Source: Reticulitermes speratus (lineage: Eukaryota; Arthropoda; Insecta; Blattodea; Rhinotermitidae). Taken from it: a DNA stretch of 64,000 nt. A model generated the notes under the pieces. The model was given only the letters and a program-made list of their open reading frames with translations. It had not been told where the DNA came from and did not search any database. Location: positions 19,605,533 through 19,669,532 of the forward strand of contig JAJKFL010000014.1 of assembly GCA_021186555.1 (NCBI GenBank). Direction: 5' to 3'. The position numbers were made by a program, and so were the translations under genes. Positions 13,225 to 28,200 of this stretch are shown here, piece by piece. Every line of letters begins with the position of its first letter. Position 1 is the stretch's first letter.

Positions 13225-16200
13225 TGAAATTCACAAAGTGCAAAAAACTAAATATATGAAACTCTAACCACATCTGACATCTCTCACATCTGACTGGTTT
13301 ATTTACATTATGGAGGGAAAACTTTCCATGGAAAAAGATGTGCAATGCAAAATAAGAAATCAGCTGCTCACACTCATGATTAAATTTTTACATACATAGG
13401 AATCGGATATGTAAAGTTTCAACTGAACATTGTAAATTACAGACGGTCATTAATGTCAGGCACAGAATTGATGAGAATTGTGGCAAAATGACTCACACAT
13501 TGCAACACCTCTCAACAACCATCTCTCAACACTCATATTATGTGAATTCTTTACCAAGCACCAGTGTTCAGTAGTTTCCTACAGTTTGCATTTATCAAAG
13601 AGTTCTTGAGTAGCTAATACTTTCTCAAATAGTGAAGAAATTCCCTGCCTTTTATGGAATGTTAACCCAATGGTAACTGTGTGTGTGTTGTGTGTGTGTG
13701 TGTGTGTGTGTGTGTGATGCTCTGGCTGGCCACCCTGGGGACCAGATCCATAAGCATGTTTGGCCCAGAAGTATAATATTACTTCCACTATCACTGATAA
13801 TGGAAGGAAATAGTAGGTAAAAACATGTGCCTTACACACCTATAGCGCTTTTAGTCCAAATGTAACTATTATGTAGTTCTAAAACACACCAAGAGATGGC
13901 AACAGTGGTCTGAGGAGATTGTGCGTGTGTGAAAGTGTAAATTAACATAGCCCACAGACTATGAATGATCATCAAACTAAATCAAACTAGGCAGAATGTC
14001 AACAATGTGTTAAGGCTCATTACTATGTTCACAACAGCCTGCCAGCAAGACCTTATTTTGAGCCACATGACTCTATCCTCACAAGCTCTTTCATTAAAAT
14101 ACTTCTTAATAATATCATCCGCCTAAGTCTAGGTCTGCAAAGTGGTCTCTACCTTCAAGTTTTCTGACTAAAATTTACACAAATTTCTCATATCTCCAAT
14201 GTATGTTAAATGCCCTGCCCATCTTATCCACTTCCATCTCATGAGCATGATACTATAAAGAACATGAATCATGAAGCCCAAATGCAACTATACCCATTCT
14301 GCTGTTACTCTCTCCCACTCAGGTACAAATACTTGTGTCACCATTTTGTTCTCAATCATCATCAATCCACAGTCTTCCTTTAGTATAGGAGATTAAGTTT
14401 AATACACACACAAAACACTAAACTACAATTTACATTCAAGGATTCTGATGAGGGTATATGGTGATAGTCATGACTGAAACTTTGGGAACTGTCTTATCCC
14501 CAAGCTAAAAACCTGCACAGTTTCAGAGGCTGGATGTGCCTCCATTTTCAGGTGAAACAGGGAAAGAGAGAAATTGTTACAAAGAATGTCTCAATTCCTG
14601 GTCCAGAGATTGTGGCTTTATCCTAAACCTCTGATCCAGAGATTGAGACTAGATCTTTCTAATATCTTGACACGATACATACTACTGACATCTTGAGAAT
14701 CCACTGCAAAGCACACGTGAGAGTGCGCACGCACACGCACACACACACACACATACACACACACACATATATATGCATCTTACACTTATCTGCAGAGCAC
14801 CACTACCTGTTCCCACCATAAATGGTGAAGCAATAGTTTGCTCCAGTCTTATTGTCTGGGGTCTCTTCCACCATAACACCTCTCAGAGGCAGCTGACCAT
14901 GAACTTTGAACTGTGGGCTTGGTTGAACAGTGCGGTTAGTATACAGCAAGAGGTCTGAAAACTGTCAATACAACATAAAATATAAAAAACTAGAAGCAAA
15001 AACAAAAGAACATGCACAGCAGCACATGTGATTAGTACATTTACAGTACAGCAACAGCTACAAATTAATGTGCATAAATGCACCTTAATAATACAATTCC
15101 AAGCAAGCACAACAGACAGGAAAATGTGTGTAAAATTCAATTCCTGAGAACAGAAGAATTATGGCCAATGAACTGCAACTGAAGTTGGGTCTGCCACATG
15201 GAACAGTTGTCAGGATTATTCAGGGGCTAGGATTCCACAAGGCATGTGAGTGATGGGTGCCACAGACATTATCAGAAGACCAAAAGGTGCAGAGAATGCC
15301 TTGTGTCATCTCATTCCTGCAACAATATGCTGTTAGTTGCAACAAATTTCTTGAATGCATTGTCACTGGAGACAAGACATGGGTCCATCATCATATGCCA
15401 GAGACAAAATGTGCAAGCATGGAGTGGAAACATCCTGGGTCCCCACAATTGAACAAGCTCAAGCTTGTGAAGTTTGCTGATAAAGTGATGGCCACTACGT
15501 TAGGGGCCAAAAACGTGTGTTGTTGGTAGAACTCACGCAATAGGGAAGAACAACATTCAATGCAGGCGCCTATTGTATGACACTGGAACAGTTAAGAGCT
15601 GCCATTAAGCAATATGCCCTGGGCTGCTTACAAAAGATGTTTTGCTTCTGCATGACAATGCTCGGCCACACAATGCCAATGTGACTCAACAACTCCTGCA
15701 ATACTTCTGGTGGGAAATCTTGGAACATCCAGTGTACAGCCCTGATATGGCACTGAGCAACCACCATCTCTTTCCTGCTCTAAACAATCATCTTGGCAGC
15801 CACAAATTTCAAAGTGATGATGACGTGAAAACAGCTGTGACATTGTGGTTGCAATTGCAGGACACAGACTGCATCAAGAGTGAACTGAAGACTAGTGCCA
15901 CAATACAAGAGATGCCTCAATTGTGGTGGGGACTATGTGGACAAGTAAAGTGACAATGGCAAAAAACTGTATGTGAATTGTTTTTGTTAAAATTAGAAAT
16001 AAACAGTTCAGAAAATATACCTTGTAAACTTATTTTTTGACTGCCCCTTGTACATGATCCTACCATCTGCAAGAATCACTGGGTACTGCAGTGGCAGGAT
16101 GTCATGGAATACAAAAATATGTACAAGGGATGATTATAAAATGTACATAAAAAATGGAGTGATAATGTTCACATAATTATTTTGTATACGAGGACAAAAT

Positions 16201-19200
16201 CATTCAACCATACACTGATATAAGTGGTTAAAATGTGACTGTACTGAATGTATCCGTATTATTTAGTGGTGAAGAAGATGATGGCCACTGTTGTGTTGAA
16301 GAAAAACAGGTGTCAAACCCCTGTCTCTCTACATAAAGTTTGTTTTCATTGGCAAACTCTGCTGATACACTTCCCATTAGACAACAGTACCACTTACTGC
16401 ATACTGTTACTCTGTCAAGTTTGGTAACTCAGTATAAATTTTACTTTTTTCCAGAAATTCCAAAGTTATTGAGAATATGTATTTTTGACAAAGTTTGTTG
16501 TTAAAAATTTCCTGTTAAGATTTGCACCGGCTTTATGGTAGTGCTATGTAATTACATATCTTGACTTACCAGGAAGAACATGCGTTGTTGATAGCCTTTA
16601 CGGGAATGCTTCAGAAGGCACCCCTGCCGCACAAACTCTCTGTCAGGTTGCACCAGACTGTCAAAGCCATTTAGATCACGCTGCAGCTCACAAAGTGCTA
16701 CAAAGTTCTCCTGTCATACAAAAAAAATGACCATCACCTTACTATACAGTAATTACACTTGAAGTATTAACAATATGCAAATATATATATACCAAGCAAC
16801 CAGCCTAAATAATTTTAACTGTTTTTCCTTCACTTACCTTCCCCTACCCACTCCTTTGTTTTCTTTTGGCCTAAGACCTCTCACAAAAACTACAATTTCT
16901 GTTGTAAAGGGTTTAATGAGAATTCAGCTTCCAATATCAATATGCATTTTCTTGTTAACACTTCTTATGTTTGTGGGGGGGGGGGGGGGTGGAGGAAGTC
17001 CCTCTGCCACATGACTTGTCAATTCATGGAGAGAGAATGTGACACTCAACCCTTTAACACATCATGGTTACCACACAAACAGATGCTTTGACATTCAAAA
17101 GTCTGCATTCTAGACAAACAGTGTACTTTTTGAGTTTTACATGATTCTCATGATAAATTATTTCCCTACACCGCATTAACACAGGTTTTAGAATGGAAAC
17201 ACAGATTTTTCTGGAAGGTAAGAACTGGACTGCAAATATTACTCACACGAATTTCAGGTTTTAAAAGCTTTATAGGGTGTCCATGTAGTTCAACAGGAAT
17301 TTCACATACCTTCATGATGTACCTAATCCAAAACACACAAAGATGACAAAAATGTATGGGATATCCCAGAAGGCAAGAATGGAGTAATGAAAAATGAGAA
17401 AGTGAAAGACATGAAAGAAGAATACACTTTTCAATGACTGGTATCAAGATGTGTTCAAAGTTTAGCCATTGAAGTAATTTTCTCTCACCACACACTATAC
17501 ACCAGAGGTACTTATATTACCTGTTTGAAAATCTCTTTCAGTGACAATAATATTGTAATGTTAACTCCCACATGATCACAGCCTGAAAAGATGTGCCAAA
17601 ACCACTGCCTGTTTTGACAATACTCTTCGTATCCAACAGTTCTTGACATAAATCTTTGTCCGTGAGACACTAATCCTTTACAAAGAAACAGTAACCCTCA
17701 TATCACCTCAGCATAAAACAGCAAACAAAATTAACACATAAAAGGTACACTAGTAAGTTAACAACCTCTTTACATTGGTATATTTCTGGCAAAACACTGA
17801 ACATTATAAACTGGGTTAGTCTCTTTCTTTCATCACTTTTAATCTGCACAGAATAACAGCAAACATTATACCCCAAAGTGTATATATAATTTTCTTATTG
17901 CTATTCTACATATATCATATGTAGGTACAGATAACACAAGAAGAAAATGTCATATATACTTTCTGGAATTTACTGATGCTGCAAAATTTCTTGGGGGAGG
18001 GGAATCACAAATTTACAATTTTAATATGAAATACTCATAATGTTATACATGAGCAGAGTTATCAGTGTAGCCTCTTAACAGAAACCCTCAACAGTTAAGA
18101 ACAGTTTTACAGAGCACAGAAAAGTATGACTTATTACAGGAGGGGCGATGGAATGTATCTATATTTCAATTGTTTTATGAAACTACAATATTTGAGATTC
18201 TGTTCAAGTTCAAAAATAAATCTGGCTTGTATAGACATATGCACCATAATGCACATGCACACACACCATTCAAAAAACAGATTAATTTACTGTGCTCCTA
18301 GGGGTTACACATTATTAAATTTGTAATGGACAAATCACACAATTCATACACCCAATGTTGTGAAATGAGAAACAATATAGATGTCCATGTACACTTCACA
18401 TATTTCATTCTTGCACACAACTGATACAAAAATTTCAAGTTATCTGAATAGCAGCAGACGTACCATCTTAGCAGGAGGAGCAGGCAGGAACACATTGCAT
18501 GTGACAAAATTTGGCACGAATTATTTTGTCACCTTTTTTTTTATGTTTCCACTGTAATGTGAGTTGTACATTACTCTGTATTTTTTGTGTTACATACTGC
18601 ATGATGTACAATGTAACCCAGCAGTCATACAAATGTGACAGAAGAAACTACAGCATATATCAATGATTTACTTTATTATTTACAAAGTGTTAGTAAAAAC
18701 ATGTTCCAGAATGTAAAAAAGTTTGTTAAATGCACAAAGAGTTTAAAATGAAGAAATATTGTAATGTTCTTTTACGAATCAAACCTAGGGCCTACCACGT
18801 TTCTTTGGAGAAAATGTTTCTTCATGGACAAGTAAACTAAACTTATAAATTACCCGTGACAATCCAGTTTCATAAATCCTCAATGAAAACACACATCCAA
18901 ATTTTTTATTACAAAGTTTCTGGCAAGCCATTCTTTCTATAGCTCTTACAACAGGATATGTTCCTTCTTCCCCTGTCCTGATGTTATAACCTCCAATACA
19001 ATGCTTGTTTAATGAAGCCAAGAAAGACCAAATAAATCAAAATATACCTTACTTGAAACTGTTAACCAAATCTCAATCTTGGGTAAGAAGAATGATTATC
19101 CTGAATGAGCTTTCTCAGATTGTCTAAGAAAATGCAGCAACAGTATCTTAAAACAGACCATAACCTCATCTTCCAAACCCTCACTTACGTACTGAACACT

Positions 19201-22200
19201 ACTCATCCTCTACACATAAAACTGTTATCAGAAGCTCAAAAATAAATAATCATTTAACTGAAAGGAAATTACAGTACAGAGGGTATTTCTATTACTAAAC
19301 TGAGCATTGCAGAGTGGGCAACATGATTGATCGCTATGTAGCAACACTGTTGTCTGCTCTATGATGAGCAGCCCAGTAATAAAAAATACTCTTTGTATTA
19401 TGTTAGTAGCCATGTGCCCATCAGAAGAGGTGTTGACATAATATCCACATGCAAATCCATACCTTCTTTCATCATTTTTCTTAGTTTGTGGAGATTTATT
19501 AACACATTATATTAATGGACAATCAATCATTATTGCATTTTTAGGCACATTCACAAAATTGCAAAAAGCGACTATTAGCTTCATCATGTCTGTCTGTCTG
19601 TCTGTCTGTCCACAAGGAACAACTCGACTCCCAACGGACGGATTTTCATGAAATTTGATATTTGAGCATTTTTCGAAAATCTACCAAGAAAATGCAAGTT
19701 TCATTAAAATCTGACAAGAATAACATGTACTTTACATGAAGACCTAGGTACATTTATGATAATATCTTGCTCAATTCTTCTCTGAATGAGAAAAGTTTCA
19801 GACAAAAGTTGTAGAGAAGATCAAAACACACATTTTATGCTCAATAACGTTTTTCCAAAAATCATACCATTTATGAGATAATGTGGAAAATTATGGCAGA
19901 GCGAGACAGGCCACAGATGACAATATAATATGGCACATGCAAATTGCATGCTAAATAACAAAGGCTACACACACACACACACTCAGAAATTGTAATAGTT
20001 ACTGCTTTTTCATGGCAATATTACGTTTATATGAACATTGCCTGTCTTGCTAGAATTTAAGATCCCCTAATCTCAACAAGCAATGTATCATCACTTTATG
20101 CTTAGGTCGACACTATGACTGATCCTTTCTTCTTTGTTAGCTATGAAATATTTTAACCACATTCTATGAATAAACAACAACAAACCTATTAAGTACAATC
20201 GTAATAATCACTTAAACATGACTACATACTAACAGTTCTCATATTATGAAGCCACAACCTGGTAGCCATGAAAAAGCGTCAAACATACCAACTAAGGTGC
20301 GACGCCATACTGCCATAACCATGGCAGCCAGGTTGTGATGTCATATCCCAGTAACCATGACAACTGGCAACCATAGCAAATGTAGTCTGATGTCAAAACT
20401 GCTAACCATGGAAACTGGTAGGCATGAAAACAAAGTGTTGAACACACCACAGTTTAACTTACACCAACGATCAGACTCACACACTGTATTACACAACTTA
20501 GATACTCACTGAGCGTTGCAGAACACTGGTGACATTAGCAGATATCTCCAGCAACTTGCTTCTTGCAGCCAGACAATCTTCATAATCATAATGATCTTTT
20601 CCATAATGCTTCAGAAGTCCTGCACATAACCCATAAGACGATGATTACCAGGATACATATGAGTGGATGCAACAGTGAGGGAAATCCAACAAATTACGTA
20701 CTTACATTAAAAGTTCTCAAGATTAAAGAAAGCTTGTAATTCTCATGCATTCTTGATTATGTGGGTGTGAGGAAGTGGGTCGCCTTCCATCTCTCATATT
20801 CCATCAGGCACTAGCAATCTGTGCGTTTACACTCTATTGCTTTTCATTTTTACGCTACATAGTTAATATTTCAGGGTTATAACTTGGCTTCTTCCGACTA
20901 TATTTGAACACATGCATGTCATACACCTTCACATCTCTTTTTAAAAAAATGTAAGTTGCCAAAACAGATTATAAATTCCTGAGTACATACACAGGATTTC
21001 TTAGTATTTTCTACATCATGGTAACTAAATGGAAGTGTTCCAACTAAATACTTACGGTCCAACAGATTCTCATAGTGGAGCATGCGCTGAAGAGGCTTCA
21101 AGATAAATGCAGTCAGGGGCAGGTAACAGACCTTCTGCATTTCAAAATCCCGATACAGTTGCTCAAACTTATTATTCAGTTGGAATGCAGAGTCCAGCTT
21201 CTCAAGCACAACAAAGTGTTTTGCTAGGTACTGCTCATATAACTGCCAAAACAAATACCATGTAACTTTAAGTACATGCACCCACAGTTAGACAGGAAAG
21301 ACTGGTAGATTTGGCTATGTATGGAAAGCAGTAACAGAAAAAAAATTTTGTTATTTGTTACCATGTTGCTTTGAGTCATAACTCCTGCAATAATGAAGAA
21401 AGTGACAGTAAGATTGTAACAACGGAGCAAAATAAATCAGTTTGATCAGAATTTCAAAGTAGTGTCATCTACATAAATTTTGTTACATGTGGAAATTAGG
21501 TAACTGACTGCTTATGCATAAAATGTTGTCAACTGACCACATACATACAGGATGTATATAAACTGTCTTTGCAACTTTACTTGTGAAATAGAAACTTTAT
21601 TAAAAAACAAAGACATACTCTTTGTGCAGCACTTGTGAAAGAAACTCTTGAAGTTTCACCAAGTACCTGGCAGTTAAAAAACGTCAGAGGCAAACTCCAC
21701 AAACTGTGCCTTCTCCTGCAAATTAATGGCGACTAGGCTGATGATATATACATTCACACAACCGGATGCAGTGCTGTGGAAAACAAGCGTTACTATCATC
21801 TACTGGGTACTTGGTGAAATTTTGACAGTTTCTCTCTCACAGATGATGCACAAACAATATGTCTTTCCCTCCATCCCCCCCCCCCATAAAGTTTGTATTC
21901 ACCAGTAAAGTTGTACACTTAATTCATATACACCCCATACTTCCAGCTAGATGATGTGAAGTAGTAGCTGTTCCAATAAAAGGTCAATCTGTCCTTAAAA
22001 TATACTGCACATAATCATTATATGGAATGTCAAAAAAATGTACTGATGTAATATTTACTGACACACAGAACACAGTACAGTGAACACAGGGAAGTGTAAT
22101 CACAGAACACATAAAGTTTGACATATGAGTCCCTCCAACACAACACTACATGGGTTTAACTAAGAATGAATAAAACTCAAAGTTGGCTGGCTCTACTAAG

Positions 22201-25200
22201 ACTTCTGCAGTGTGACGGCGATACTCAAGCTTAGTCCACATGGCTCATCAAAGCAGGTGCCCCTGTTGCTACTACTACAGTGTTTCTTTGCTGCAAATTG
22301 TCCGTGTGGTCAGCATACACGTCTTCTACTTAACCTCACAGAAAAAGGTTGTGCAGTGTTAAGTTTGGTCTTCTAGGGGCCACCTCTTCCTATCTGCAGA
22401 CACAGTGCTGCTTTGTGCAGAATACAGAGCTACAATGCTTAGCACAACAAGACTTGACATGTTTTCCCATTCATTATTGCTAACTGCAATGTTACAGTAT
22501 TGTGTCTTGGTTACTAAATATTTCTTCTCAAAGCCCCAGACTTTCTTCTTTGACATCAGGTATATGAGAAGGAAAGGGAATGCCAAAAAGTTCCCTTTGT
22601 TATGAACAGCAGTAACTATGAGGTCTGAAAAATAACCAGCCTCATTCAGTCTAAAAAAAAGTATAGGTACCCATCTTGACATCATACGAAAATTTCAACA
22701 TCTTTGCCAGCCTAGAAACATTGCAGGAAATCATTCTCCAAAATTCCTTTCAGTCCTGCTTTCACACTGCTCTGAATGTATCCAAGTAATCATGAGACTC
22801 TGTTAAGGAGATATTTAGTTTCACAGACACGAAAAGGTCACACTGAACCAGATCAGGCACATATGGTGATATGTAATTGAAGGCTTCCGCCATGGTCGTA
22901 ACGTTCCTTAAAATCTTCTGGGTTGTTACCCGGCATCATTTTTTGGTTTATGATCAATGTTTCGGCATCACTTGTTTGTCCCATCTTCAGGGTCTTAGGA
23001 AAAAAGGATGCCAGGAGGTAAGAAACATGTGATTATATATGAGTAGTGTCCAATGGGTAGTATTGAATGGACAAGCCAATCAGGAAGAAGGGGGAGGTGT
23101 GGTGTGTTATGATAGGTTCTGACAGGGACTGGGAGGGGGACAATGGGTAAACAGTGGTGGGGGTATGTATATACAGTAGAACCCGGATAAGAAGTCTTCC
23201 CCTGTAAGAAGTCTGATTTTTAAAATCCCGAAATAAAATCCATAATGCGTACGTTAATTTTTCCCGGATAAGAAGCTTCCCGCTTATTAAGTCTTCCCGC
23301 CTAAGAAGTCGACTCTCATGATACCAAGAGTATGATCTTTTATGAAATTTTACCCATTTAATAAGTTTTGATATATAAGACTATCGATATATGCGATATA
23401 TCGATATATGCTATGATGCGATCGATCTCTACCGAGGTGCCCCAAACAGCAACACGGCAACACGCTGCTTTAAGTCTTGAACAGTAACACGCTGGTTACG
23501 TCAATTGAACCAATTGATGGGTGCTACTGCTGGCTACTGTGTATTACTATCTGCATACGTCTACTACTGAATCCTACACCCCAGAAAATTGTTGCAATTA
23601 CAGTAAGTTATGTGCATTACGTTGTCTGTTTAGATGCTGTTGGTGGTGTTTACGTTGTTTAATAACTGCAGTCATTAGCGTGAACGAGTCTTCTTTTGTA
23701 TTTTAATTGGTTACTTTTTCATTATATTTATTGTTATTGCAGTAATCATGACCCAGAAAGGAATAAAACGCAAAGCCTTATCACTGAAAGAGAAGTTGAG
23801 GGTGATTAGAGAAGTGGAATCAAATCCTACCTTGACCCGAGTGGAAGTGGCAAAGCGGCTGAACATGCCCGTAACTACAGTCAAACGAATTATGGGGAAA
23901 AAGACTTTTAATAAGCTTTCCCTCTTAATAAGTCTTCCCGCTTAAGAAGTCCCTAATCCTCTGGTCCCTTGAAAGACTTCTTATCCGGGTTCTACTGTAT
24001 ATGGTTGATGGATGTAGCCACAGAGGAAAAAGTGTCCATGACAGGAGGAAGCGGGGCCAAACTCTAAGAACAGGTACTAGAGTATTCACTGGCCACTCAA
24101 TCACACCCAGTGAATACTCTAGTACCTGTTCTTAGAGTTTGACTCCCCTTCCTCCCATCATGGACATTCTTTCCTCTGTGGCTACAGCCATCAACCATAT
24201 ATATATACATACATACTGAACCAGTAAAACACACTGAAAACAAAATAAATAATCCCAATGACACAAAACTAGTGAATTATGTGGACATGAGATCCAACCT
24301 ACATCAGCTCACCACAGTCGTCACTTGCTGCAAGAAATATCACCACCACTGTTTTTACACCTTGCATAAATTATCAATCATGCCATATGGTGATCTATTT
24401 ATATGTGCGTCAAAATAGTACAGATTCTTAAATTCGTCACGTACTGTATAACCTCAAAGTCTCACAGTGCTGTGTTTTGTAAGTGTTAACATATAGAAAA
24501 ATGTTTTGTACAAAATCTGCAGATACATTTATTGTCTATGCTTATACAGATACAAAATTTCACATGCCTAACTTCAGAAGTTTACTAGTTTCTGTCACTA
24601 AACACAAGCCTAGCCAACATAATAAGCAAATTACAGGTAAAAATTACTGTACAGCTTTTAGTTAAAGATGCATTACAACACAAAATTTTAGGACCCAGTC
24701 ATACTAACATTGCAAACATATCACCAGTTTACCCAACTGCCACATTAGCATTATTATTGGCATGAAATCACAATGAAAGAAATTATTGGTGACCTATAAT
24801 GACATGATGTTCACCCCAAGGTTCAGAAAAGCTGTAAGTTTCTTCTACAACTGCACATCTGATATAAAAATGAGATAAACACATAAATACTTACTGGCAG
24901 GACTCCCATATTCTTCAAAAGAACATCACCAATGCGACGGTAATCTCCTGTGAGGTGTGCGTTACTACGGCCTTCCCAAGTAGCAAGACGGGTTTCTATA
25001 TCATGCAGGAAGCCATAATGGTAGTCAAGAAGAGGCTCAACCAATGAAAACAAAGCCGTCAAAGATGTGTCTGGCATTTCACCTTCCTCCTTGCTCACTT
25101 CGTCGTGGAACCACTATACAGTGTAAGTGAAATATGACATAACATTCAAAAATTATATACTTAGAGTATATACATGATCACAGAATATAACATGCAGTGA

Positions 25201-28200
25201 TCTATTTACTTGACTAAAACAATTCCTGGTGTTCGTAGTGAAAGTTGCAAAAATGTGCCTATAATGTTCACCATGTACCCACCCACATTTAAAAAACTGA
25301 GAAATGCTAAATGGCTTTTCATAAAAGTTTCCATTGGAAGTTTTACTGAAATTTGTGAAAGCAATCCATGCTGGGGTAAAATTCGACAACAAAAATTGGT
25401 ACTTTACATGAACACATACATATACTTTGAACAAAACTCACTACATAATGCAGAAAATACCTTTTGGAAAAGGGTGTACAAAAAATGGAACACACATTTT
25501 ATGTTAAAAACATTTTTCCTGTCAGCTTCACAGATATAGAGACAATCAAACACAAGAGAGTGAATTCACCTAAACTGCAATGAGATATGTACACTTCCTA
25601 ATCTGCTTTTCATTGTATTTACATTCAAGAGTGGGGTGTGTGTTATATTTTCACATAAAAAACATGTACAAAGTACACAATTCAACTGTCTTGGAAAACA
25701 GTCATTTGGCAAATGTGAAGTATATTGAAACTCGTGTACCCTTAGAATTACTATGTTCTTGTACTTTGGCCATTGCCTCACATTCCAAAAAACGAATTTT
25801 TTGGGAACTGGATCTCTTCCCATCCTCAGATGAGAGGGTACAGAGGCAACCTATAGAGCTGGCTCTCACAAAAGTAACCACGAACAGCTCTTTCTGTTCG
25901 ACCCAACTGTGTAGATGCCTCCCTACCCTTTCACCTGAGGATGAAAACAGATCCAGTTCCTAAAAAATTGTGCTCTTTTCTGAATGTGAAACTATGTATG
26001 TTTTACTTAAACTCTTCTTCCACATACAGGTTGCTGCTGTAGACTTTGTCCTTCAAATTACCACATAAATAAAGCAACATGGGGTAATATCAACCATACA
26101 TTCTGGCCTTTTATTTCTCTGTTACCAACACTGCTTCCAAAGCCATCAGAGAATCATCTGTGTTGAATTCTGTGTTCAGTGTTCTAACCAAATCCCTGTT
26201 TTGTCCAATTTTTCTTCCATAAGCACACAACATTTTTTAATTTGATTTCTTGTCCATATATGACTCCCTAGTCCTGACTGTAGTAATCAGTTGATGAATA
26301 CCTGTTGTGTGTCCACTTCATCCACCACAAATCCCACAAAGACTGACATGGGATCAAACCTGGGCCTCTGCAATGAGAGGCCAGGGACTAACTGCCTCAG
26401 CCATGACACAACTTAGTACAGTTATCCTTCTAAGTGTTTGTATTTAACACACTTAACTTTTGGAAAGGCAAATTGCCATTACAGTCGTTTGCACTGCATT
26501 TGAGTTGCATCCATTAATATATAGTTTACATGACTGCAATCACATAATGATAAGCCTGAAGAGTGGACCTTAAAAGCATGAAGTGATCACAACATTTGAA
26601 AACTCTGTGTGCTGGAATAACACCACTTATATTAACCGGGACTTTTTCCATTGTTACCATACTTAACAATAATCATGTTTCAGAAGCTGAATGCTTCCAT
26701 CTTCAGGTGAGTAATGTAAGTGATACTATTCATGTGAAGCCATTGTCAAGAACTTATATGCTACCATTCCCAGGCTACACTACACCTCTTACAACAATAC
26801 AGACCAACAGAATATTACTTCAGAACAATAGAAATATTTCAGTTACTGAAAAAAAATTACAGAACAACAAAAGATAATAACATTTCAGTGGATTCCTAGC
26901 CACATAAATATTGAAAATAATGAAAAAGTAGACAAGATAGCCAGGACAGCCACTATGCTTCAACCAACTCTAGACAGTAGTGTCTCTAAAAGCTAGCACC
27001 TCAGCTATGAACAAAAAAATAACACAAGACTGGAAAAATAAGATATCAAATTCAACAGCTGGAAAATCATATAACCAAAATACAAAACATCCAAACATAT
27101 CAGTGTACAAAAATATACCTAGAGCATTGCAAACATTTGGTGCAAGAGCGAGACTTGGTCACATATTGACCCAATCCTATCTGTATAAATTCAGACTCAG
27201 TCCTTCCCCTCTATGTACACTATGTCAGCAACAAGAGGAAACTGTAGAACACATTTTAATGGACTGCCCGATACAACTACAGGATATACACAGGATGAGC
27301 ACTGATCTAAAAACAATATTAAACAACAACACATTCTGGACAACAGCCGAGCAAGTTTATAGGAGAAATCGTGCCATCGGCTGACAGCTGGAAGCACGGA
27401 AGAATAAGAAGAAGAAGACCATTTGTGTACTACATTACACATTCAGATGTAGAGGACACACTGTACTTCTATTCTTTTAGAAATTTAAAGTGGTATGTAA
27501 CTTACCAAGCTGATCACTTCTAGGTCTTTCTTATATGTTCTTTCAGTCATTAAGATCTCCTTTGCAATGAAATAAGCACGATCTGTTGGATACCTCTGAA
27601 AATTGAAATAAGTACATACAGAAAAAGGGGAAACAGTACACAAATACAAGAAACAAGATGTTCTGTGAAGACCATATAACCCCTGTTTGAAACCTTAGAG
27701 AGGTTAGAATAAATTACCATGATTAATACAGTAAAAGCTATGATATCCAGCACTGGGAAACCTGGAAAGCTCTATTAACTGTGAACTGACGAAGACACCC
27801 ATTACATTTCACCACTCCATCAACCAGTAACATCCAGCATGGTTATACGAGCTCTGCCCTTAATTACTGGTCTTCTATGTTCTTTTAAATTACATATACA
27901 CCATGCTACAGAAGCAGGGATAAAAAGCGAACAGAAAGTGTGGCAGAAAAAGCAGGACAGGATATGAAGTGGCTCTTCCTTCCCTTAAAATACATACATT
28001 TTTGGACACTAAACATGTATAAAATGCTTGGGTTGCCGATGCCGCCAGCTTCTATGACAATTGAGTGAGTAAATGCCTGCATTTATCCACAAGTATTTAA
28101 ATTTTCTAGCATTCAGTAAATTTTCTTCCAGCATATTTAATCATTTTCAACCTGTGTAGTCAAAACAGCACTGGGCAAAACCTCACTGGGCAAGGGGTTA

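Noticed and set aside
14440..14490. CTGATGA...GAAAC on the plus strand as another hammerhead
   Set aside because: The region between the boxes does not form a closed stem II directly on the core, and no cleavage dinucleotide or stem I partner is in place.
18785..19021. Minus ORF beginning MASLNKHCIGGYNIRTGEE
   Set aside because: No splice context, no recognisable motif and AT-rich surroundings; length is within chance.
26344..26408. Functional tRNA gene
   Set aside because: A and B boxes are present but the cloverleaf arms do not pair and no acceptor stem closes; SINE is the better call.
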